Positions 57,284-64,000 of a stretch of 64,000 bases of DNA are shown here, piece by piece. Source of the stretch: Leptodontidium sp. MPI-SDFR-AT-0119 (taxonomy: Eukaryota; Ascomycota; Leotiomycetes; Helotiales; Leptodontidiaceae); NCBI GenBank assembly GCA_020726505.1, contig JAHLEZ010000006.1, positions 2,666,001 through 2,730,000 of the forward strand, written 5' to 3'. The notes below the pieces were generated by a model. The model was given only the letters and a program-made list of their open reading frames with translations, was not told where the DNA came from and searched no databases. The stretch's first letter is position 1; the number at the start of each line of letters is the position of its first letter. The position numbers were made by a program, and so were the translations under genes.

Positions 57284-58179
57284 TGATCTGCTGAATGAAA
57301 ATCCTCCATCGCGAGGGATTTTATCTGCGTTCGAGGAGTTCAGGGCCGAGCAGAGCGGTGAGGGAGTCTGGAAACTCGTCAGTTTCAGTATTCTTGTGTA
57401 AGATCATCCTCTGGAGAAAACATCTCATGATGATGATTGTTAAGAAGATCATACATTATTTCCACCATGATCCGGACTCGACACCGCGAACTCCTCAATA
57501 CCAGGCAGGCTGTGCGACCCACTGAGGCAGTCGTCGGGAAGCATCGCGACCGTTCCCGTTGTTGGCATGCTGCTGTGCTGTGTCCTCTGTATGCGTCTGA
57601 ATCCCCTCACCAAGTATCCGAAAGTACTTGGAATATTTCTCACCACAACAGACTTCGTGTTGAAGTTTCGCCAGGCAAGAAAGAGGGGCTGAAGTCGAGA
57701 TTAGGTGACAAGGCTGAGGCTGACGATGCAGTACTCGGCATGAAACGACCTTTTCCTGATCGGGCGACCCGCATATGCAACGCCCGCTTCACATGACCGC
57801 CTTGTTACACAACATCAAGCCAAGATTTCGCTCATCACAGGTTTTTGGTGATGCTGGTGTTGAGGGACTGAGATTATTCATGCTTTCATATGAATCTTAT
57901 TTTGATTCCGTTCTTGTTTTGACCCTTTGCGATATTAAGCGAAGGATCGCTTGTAATCGCTAGAGTTTAGCCTGGGCTAGGCTGTATCCACTGTAATTAG
58001 GTGGCTAATCTTCCGCTGGAAATCGATTGATGACTTTTGCATCCAGCGATAAACTATCAGGTACGCACAAAGTAAAGTCAACGGGAAAAGTTTAGAAGGG
58101 TTAAAGTGTAAAAGTGAAAACGTTTCTCATTCATCGATCATCTAAATATCATATCCATATCACATATCCCTATCACCCC
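57284..58179. other. Upstream of caspase-like gene, 3' flank of transporter
   Basis: Its left end (57284-57400) probably holds more of the caspase-like gene's 5' exons. The remainder has no supported gene. Confidence 0.45.
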
Positions 58180-59979
58180 TCATACCTTCTCGACCTGCTG
58201 AACAGTCTCTCTGGTAGCATCCTTCTCATGCGCATATCTATCCGCCTCAGCTTGCTGCACATTCGCATCATCCTCTCCAAAGCGACCAATCTGATACCAC
58301 TTGAGCGTAAACAGACGATCCATACCCTCCAAACTCCTGCCCGCCGTCTCAGGGATGAAGAACCACGCCCACACACCACCCAAAATCGTGATAACAGTGA
58401 ACAGCCAGAACGTCCCAGCGGGGCTCAATCCACCCGCCGACGTCTCGAGGAGCATGTTAGGCACGGCGCGGGAGTTTCCGTACTGGTTAACGAAGTGGAA
58501 ACACATGACCATAGATGAGGAGATGGCACGGATGCGGAGAGGGTAGATCTCAGCGTTGAGCAGGTACTGCATGCTGTTCCAGCCCATGGCCCATCCGAAT
58601 CCGGAGATGTAGATCATCACGATGGCGGCCGTGCTGGCTTGTTTCTGGGACTTGGTGAATTTTTCTCCTACTTTTAGCTCGGGCACGGCGGTGAGGTAGG
58701 CCGCGATGAAGCACATCGATACGGCTTGGAGTGTAATACCGATACCGAGAGAACGCTTACGGCCGATGACGTCGACGAGGAAGAGAGCGCAGATGATAGC
58801 AGCGACGAATTTAACGACGCCGAAAATTGCTGTTGCGAAAAGCTTCTCGTTTTGACCTTCTGTGCCGAGGAGTGCGAAGAATTCAGGAGCGTAGATGGTG
58901 ATTGACTGAGCACCGGACCATTGAGAGAGCAGTTGAGAGAAGAGACCAAGGTAGATTCTGTAGAAGTTGTTGGGCATGAGGAACATCTCCTTGAGGATAC
59001 CGACCCAACCTTGGCCGAGGGTGGCTTCTTGCTCCTCGTGCAGTTGTTGTTGGATGTCGGCGATTTCCTTGATGACGTGCTCGTGGTCAACTGGGAGGTT
59101 GCGAACGCGTGCGAGGTTGGCTGTGGCTTCGTCGTCTTTTCCGATCTTCACGAGGTATCTGGGAGATTCGTAGTTGAAGAAGGAGAGAATGATGATGATT
59201 CCGGCAAACATGACATGGATGGTGGTTGGGACGACCTGTGAAGTGTTAACAAGTTATCGTAAGAAAAGATGTTGATGAATTTACCCATTGGTTTGTGGTT
59301 CCTTGCTTGATATGTAATTGAGATCCCCATGATGCGAAATATGCAAGCATGATACCGATATAGACAGAGCCAGAGAAGGCGCAGGTACAGAGACCTCGAA
59401 CGGATTTAGGTGCAATTTCGGAAAGGTAGACAGGAGCAACGACAGTTGTTTGACCAATACCCAAGCCAGCAATGAATCGACCAGCATATACTTGTCCAAG
59501 ACGTCCACCGTTTGTGAGGAAGATGACGATACCGAGGATCCAGATGCAGCAGAGTTGTCGGGTAGCCCAGAGACGTCCGATACGATCGCAGAGAACAAAA
59601 GCCCTGATAATGTTAGACATGAAGTAGTAGCGTGGGGTGAAGACTTACAAAGCAGCACCACCAACAGAGCCGATTTGAACCATAGCAGAAATATTTCCCT
59701 TGACGTTTGCAAGTTTCACGTCATCCATTACATCGAGTCCGAGAAGTTTTTGGAAGTTTGCTTTTGCGAGAGTACCAGAGATAAGACCTTCGTCAATACC
59801 TGTGAAGTGTTAGCCGAAATCTATTTCACAAGTGTTGCAAGTGAGAACATACCTCGAGCAGCACCCATGATACCGAAAGAAACGACAGCAAACCATAGTC
59901 GCCAATTCAGAACTTCCTTTGGGTCATCTCCACGGTTGAGCTTGAAGATGTTCTGGGGCTTTCCACCGCCGCCTGCCAT
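58180..59979 (-). CDS. MFS sugar/quinate-type transporter
   Basis: Four exons (59979-59853, 59799-59649, 59603-59285, 59235-58180) give 550 residues. Sugar-porter family: start MAGGGGKPQNIFKLNRGDD, then twelve expected helices. Motifs include DRIGRLWATRQ (loop 2-3), VYAGRFIAGLGIGQTTVV, PVYLSEIAPKSVRG, SPRYLVKIGKDDEA, DVIGRKRSLGIG, and the end-of-domain motif PETAGRSLEGMDRLF. The GIDEGLISG stretch in helix 1 is typical of a large fungal subgroup often annotated as quinate or hexose permeases. Substrate cannot be read from sequence. Plasma membrane, proton symport is the usual mode. Confidence 0.9.
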
Positions 59980-62900
59980 GATTGCAATGTGAGATGAGAA
60001 GTATGATGAGGCTGATGAGGAAGTCGAAGATGTTGAAGAGGAGGATAAAGAGATAGACACTCGAAAACTTGTCTTGTCCAACTCTGTCAAACTCTGGGGA
60101 CAGCCTCTACTTATACCCCCGCCATCTCAGCTCCTTCCAATCCTCCCCATGGAGAAGCACAAGTCAAGTCATGGAGCCCCAGACCCCCCAACAAGCGGAC
60201 TGTATGGAGGATTGTGGACTATCACACACACCAACACGCAACTACTCCGTACAAAGTTCCCAGCCAGCCATGCCAGACTAGGATACCCGCATACATGCAA
60301 TAAGCCCCTCATCATCCATCATCCATGTTCAAAAGTCGTGTATCCCTCGCACGATAACACAAACCCAACATCTAGCTCCTGGGCGCCAAGGTGAATGACC
60401 ACTTCTGAAATGCCTCCAGACGAGAGAAACATACTACAACTCCCTGCAGGTGCGGGGTGGACACGAAAAACATTCGTTAGCATCCTCGGACCGACCTCCA
60501 CACCTTTCACTTCACCCCCGTTCATTTGATTGCCTCTCAGAGTCTCAGTGCGTGGGAAAGGCCTGTCTTAAGCCACCATGCTGGGCGCCGAGAGTCTTGG
60601 TGAGCTTGCCCGGTATTGTCCCGTGCCTGGGCGATGCTTTCTTGCGCCACGGTGCGCGCCTTTTGACTGCTGTAGAGAACCGTAGAGTGTGCCATGAGTC
60701 GGCGACGCGCTAGATATGTATTCGATGAGTAGGATTTGCGGTGCATGGCATGGCGATATGTCGAGCCTGTGAAATTGTAGCATTCTACAGATCTCTTCCC
60801 AGATATATTTCATGGCGTCGTGTTGTGAGGTCAACGGCGATGAGATCGCTTCCCAGTTTCCTTTCTTGTCTGCCTGTCTGTGTCGGTCACCCCGCGAAAA
60901 ATAGGCGAACATCCCCAGATCGTCAGCTTCAAACCTACCCAACCCAATCCCCCAGAAAGGTAAAGGGGCATGGTACTGTACGGTAGTGGTGGTGGTCTGG
61001 CATTGGTAGGCATGTCAGACTTTAATTGATAGCAACCGTCAAACACCGCAACGCAACCTACCTAATAATTCCTGGGGCGTTTAACTTAACTTTCCGATGC
61101 GGGGTGGGTGAACAGAGACAGACACGCTCCACCCAATCAAACACCCTCCATATAAATCTCTCAATAATTTCTTGTATTCATGCTACTCTAGCACCGGCCA
61201 ACCTCCGTTCCTTACTGACTTTCACCACCTTGGCGTGTCTTGGCTGACAAGGACGGGACAAGAATCTTGGATAAGCTTGACCTGAATGAAGAAGCATTTC
61301 CGAGCCTTGCCCTTGCTTACCCTCCCTTACGGAGACTTCCTTAGTATGAAATTATGATACCCCTCGCTAGGCAGGATTTGTTGACACACGTAGCTTTCTC
61401 AAGGAACTTCCCGCTCCGACTAATTCTCTTTCTCGCGTTCTTCTAGAATCGTGGCTTGCATTGGCCGTGTTCTAGAGGATTGTGGATTTTCTCCCTCCTT
61501 ACTCCATATGGACTCCATACGAACTCTGTACGACAACTCGGCTTTCCTCCCGCTTCAGGTTCATACCAACCTGGGCCACATCAGGGCATTCAACACCCCG
61601 CAGCGGGGTTCCATCCGATTATTTACCGCCCTTCTCCCCTTTCTCGTCTGTTTGGACTAGGTAGGTTTCGATGCGAAGCTGCCTACCACTACCTTTTCGA
61701 GCTGAAATCGCATTAAAGCCATGCATGATTGGGTTGCCACACCCTGCTTCCATTCCTTCTAGAAACTAACTTCCATCCCGTCAACATCTTCATTCCGGTT
61801 TTTTCTCGTTCGGCCATTGTTTTGTGCTCGACTTTCACATTCAAGACGTGATCTACTTACAGCTACTCGAGTACTAGTGAAAAGTACGTGGAGGCTGAGT
61901 ACAGTACAGCAGTTTCATATTGACCGCCTCCTTCACGCTTCCCTCCGTACTATACATATGTACGAGCGGAGGGGCGCCGTCGCGGGATGGACTTCTCCAA
62001 TTTCAGCTAGGGTACTACTAGGTGGGTAGGATATGCCCACCCAATGCCTTGGCACTGGTATTGTACTCCGTACTGTATTGATCTGCCTTGACAGTTTGAG
62101 TGGAGAAGTGGAGATATCTTCGACTAACTTGCGAGGGTGTTTCTGTTGGGGACCACTTGGTCTGAAAACTCTCCACCGTACGCGTTGAGTGGTTTGGTCC
62201 AGACTTCAGATATTTTCCTCATGTTTTTCCTAGGAGAAGTGTGAGTTCCACATCGAACGATCCAAGAGAAATCTATTTCTTGGGGGTAAGCAGACTATCC
62301 CCATACCGGTTCACTTTCGGCGGCTGTAAATATGGAAGGTGAGGCGAAAGGAGGAAAGTTTTGAAGAATATGTCCCTCAAACTCAGGAGATTTTGAGTTT
62401 CTTCTCACCCGAGAACAACATTCCTGTTATCACATGAAAATGGCAACCACAAAACAGCAAGTAAGTACCGTAGCATTTTCTCCCAACACATTCTACATTC
62501 AAACCGCGTTGAGTCTGCTAGGAGAACCACGATGATATCCCACTCTACTTATCTCACTGCCAAGTTCAAGAGGATCCCAGCGTTGGAAGACATCTTGGCT
62601 TGACATGTGCCGATTCCAGTTGACGATCTAGCCATCGAGGTGCGTATCTTTCGAACAGAGAGAAAATTGGCACACTTGATCCTCCCATTCTTCCACCACC
62701 ACCAATGCCTCCGTGCTGGCTGGGCGAGATATTCCGTCTTAGATTCTTGAGCCTGTCAGCGGAGACCTTTCTCCCGATCGAGGGCTCATCTGCAGACCCG
62801 ATATCCTCAGTTCTGTCGATCATATTGGCGTCTGCGAGAATACCAGAGGTTTGGAGGTGGGCCGTGGAAAGATGGAACAAACCATTCGGGGGTGCGATCA

Positions 62901-63071
62901 AGTCGAACTTGATGAGGGTTGAAATGATTTGAGATGTCTCTTTGTACTTCTCGAAGACTATCACAAATCAACGGCGCTCCAAGATACAAAGCAGGGTGAT
63001 GGAAAATCCGCCATCAGGTTAACACAACTTCAAGGTTCCCGCAAGTACATTTCCCACTCGACCATATCTCA
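59980..63071. other. Long spacer
   Basis: The first 500 bases are the transporter's promoter. The rest carries only short overlapping frames. A minus-strand frame at 62964-62566 (FEKYKETSQIISTLIKFDLI ... LFERYAPRWLDRQ) looks mildly protein-like and could be a 3' exon of the HET gene to the right, but no splice link was established. Confidence 0.4.
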
Positions 63072-64000
63072 TCAACTCCCTCGAGCAATTTCACGCGGTA
63101 TATCCCCTTGCTGCCTCCTAAGAGCATTCAAAGTATTCTCCCACCTAACATCCCACATCGAGGCCCCAGTCTGACTCTTCTGCGACGGCTTCAGAGGCGA
63201 AAACGGATTCCAAGTCAACCTCAACTTCAAACCAAACGCCTCCTCACCAGTCTCCTCCAACTTCCCCAAAGCCTCCGCCCAAGACATCTCAGGCGGCGGA
63301 TCCTTATAAGTCCTATTCGGCTGCGGCTCGGGCGTAGCTAACATCTCAAGAGCATACATCCCATCCTTCTTATCCCTACTCAAAACCGACGGCAATCTCG
63401 CCCCACGAAGCACACACACGAAATCACTCAGCTGCAATTTCCGCTCATTCGGCATATTAATCACCCAGCATTTCTCAAACAACTCCACCGCTCTTGGGTG
63501 CAACTTGCCCTCAAACAAGTCCGTGGCTTGTGATACGTACCGTCGACTGTTGAAATCCCAGTACTGCGTATTGCCCCCGCTAGATTTCGTCATGATGCGT
63601 CCGATTAGCATGGCGTCGATGTCGAATGTCACGTCGTTTGTCTCGGTGTTTGTGGTGATGATCGTGCTTCCTGGGAGTGCGAACTCGATTACCTTCTGTG
63701 CGATCTGAGATTGCGAAAGTGTGTAATCCGGCCGTAGAGAGGGGGTGTTCGCGTTCCTGGCGTCTGAGGAGAGACCTAGGAGGGCGTAGACTTTATCTAG
63801 GGGATCTGTTGCCTCCCAGGAGCGAAACATCTCGATCAATAAAGATAGAGGCATGGTCCCTGCTTAGAAGATTGAGGAGGCTGGATTCATGAATTCGAGG
63901 ACTGGTCGGTAGAGTCGCATCATCTTTGTGAATGAACCGTAGAAGCCTACGATGCCGTTGATCTCTGAGTAGAAATCTTCGCCTCGAATCGCAATATCGC
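63072..64000 (-). pseudogene. HET-type protein, 3' part, in-frame stop, runs off the window
   Basis: Minus frame entering from the right edge reads AIRGEDFYSEINGIVGFYG, KMMRLYRPVLEF, then TAA at 63866-63864, then TMPLSLLIEMFRSWEATDPL and DKVYALLGLSSDA, the block usually found after the HET domain, continuing to a stop at 63072 (EIARGS). The N-terminal HET blocks lie outside the window. The stop sits in an otherwise continuous family sequence and would be sense as CAA. A splice that skips it is possible (TTCTAAGCAG directly follows) but no good donor in the right phase was found. So it is either a decayed gene or has an unusual intron. Confidence 0.6.

Noticed and set aside
1..64000. CRISPR arrays, operons or prokaryotic mobile elements
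   Set aside because: All genes are spliced fungal nuclear genes; no spacer-repeat array or insertion-sequence transposase was seen.

Overview
This window is nuclear DNA of a filamentous ascomycete (Pezizomycotina). The evidence is the 45-150 bp GT-AG introns with CTAAC/CTGAC-type branch sites, a near-textbook RAD6 and fungal kinesin-1, Zn2Cys6 regulators, HET-domain genes, a GPR1/FUN34 acetate carrier and a caspase-like protein carrying a fungal ubiquitin-like domain. The class cannot be fixed from sequence alone; a leotiomycete-like fungus would fit but is only a guess. Gene models below were built by hand, and where every exon was placed the spliced length is a multiple of three.

Layout. 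1-6.2 kb is gene-poor and holds a decayed aspartyl protease. 6.2-12.4 kb has three housekeeping genes on the minus strand: conventional kinesin, RAD6 ubiquitin-conjugating enzyme and a CYSTM protein. 14-18.7 kb has a fungal-specific zinc-ribbon protein and a small single-pass membrane protein, followed by 3.3 kb of simple-repeat-rich spacer with a 43-bp inverted repeat. 22-26.3 kb is one very large regulator with two Zn2Cys6-like clusters, a TALE-type homeodomain, C2H2 fingers and a five-fold C-terminal repeat. 26.9-34.7 kb holds a DUF1349 protein, poorly known small or disordered proteins, a SigF-like NTF2-like protein and a broken F-box/LRR gene.

The main result is 35.05-49.16 kb. It is a contiguous six-gene cluster: acyl-CoA dehydrogenase, a fused HMG-CoA-lyase/enoyl-CoA hydratase, biotin carboxylase (alpha) and carboxyltransferase (beta) subunits of a methylcrotonyl/geranyl-CoA-type carboxylase, a Zn2Cys6 regulator, and an AMP-forming acyl-CoA ligase. 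Together these are a complete route from a free 3-methyl-branched acid to acetyl-CoA plus acetoacetate (or an acetoacetate-type product). Three of the enzymes end in SKL and the beta subunit ends in ARM, so the pathway appears to be peroxisomal, unlike the mitochondrial leucine route. The alpha subunit has no visible signal and may be imported with beta. A CGG-W-CCG palindrome occurs in all three intergenic regions next to enzyme starts. A GPR1/FUN34 acetate carrier follows directly.

51.6-64 kb carries a HET-domain gene, a degenerate caspase-like/ubiquitin-like/polyproline protein, an MFS sugar or quinate-type transporter, 2.6 kb of spacer and a second HET gene that runs off the edge and contains an in-frame stop. 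In-frame stops in three decayed genes are all explicable by CpA-to-TpA change, as expected of RIP.
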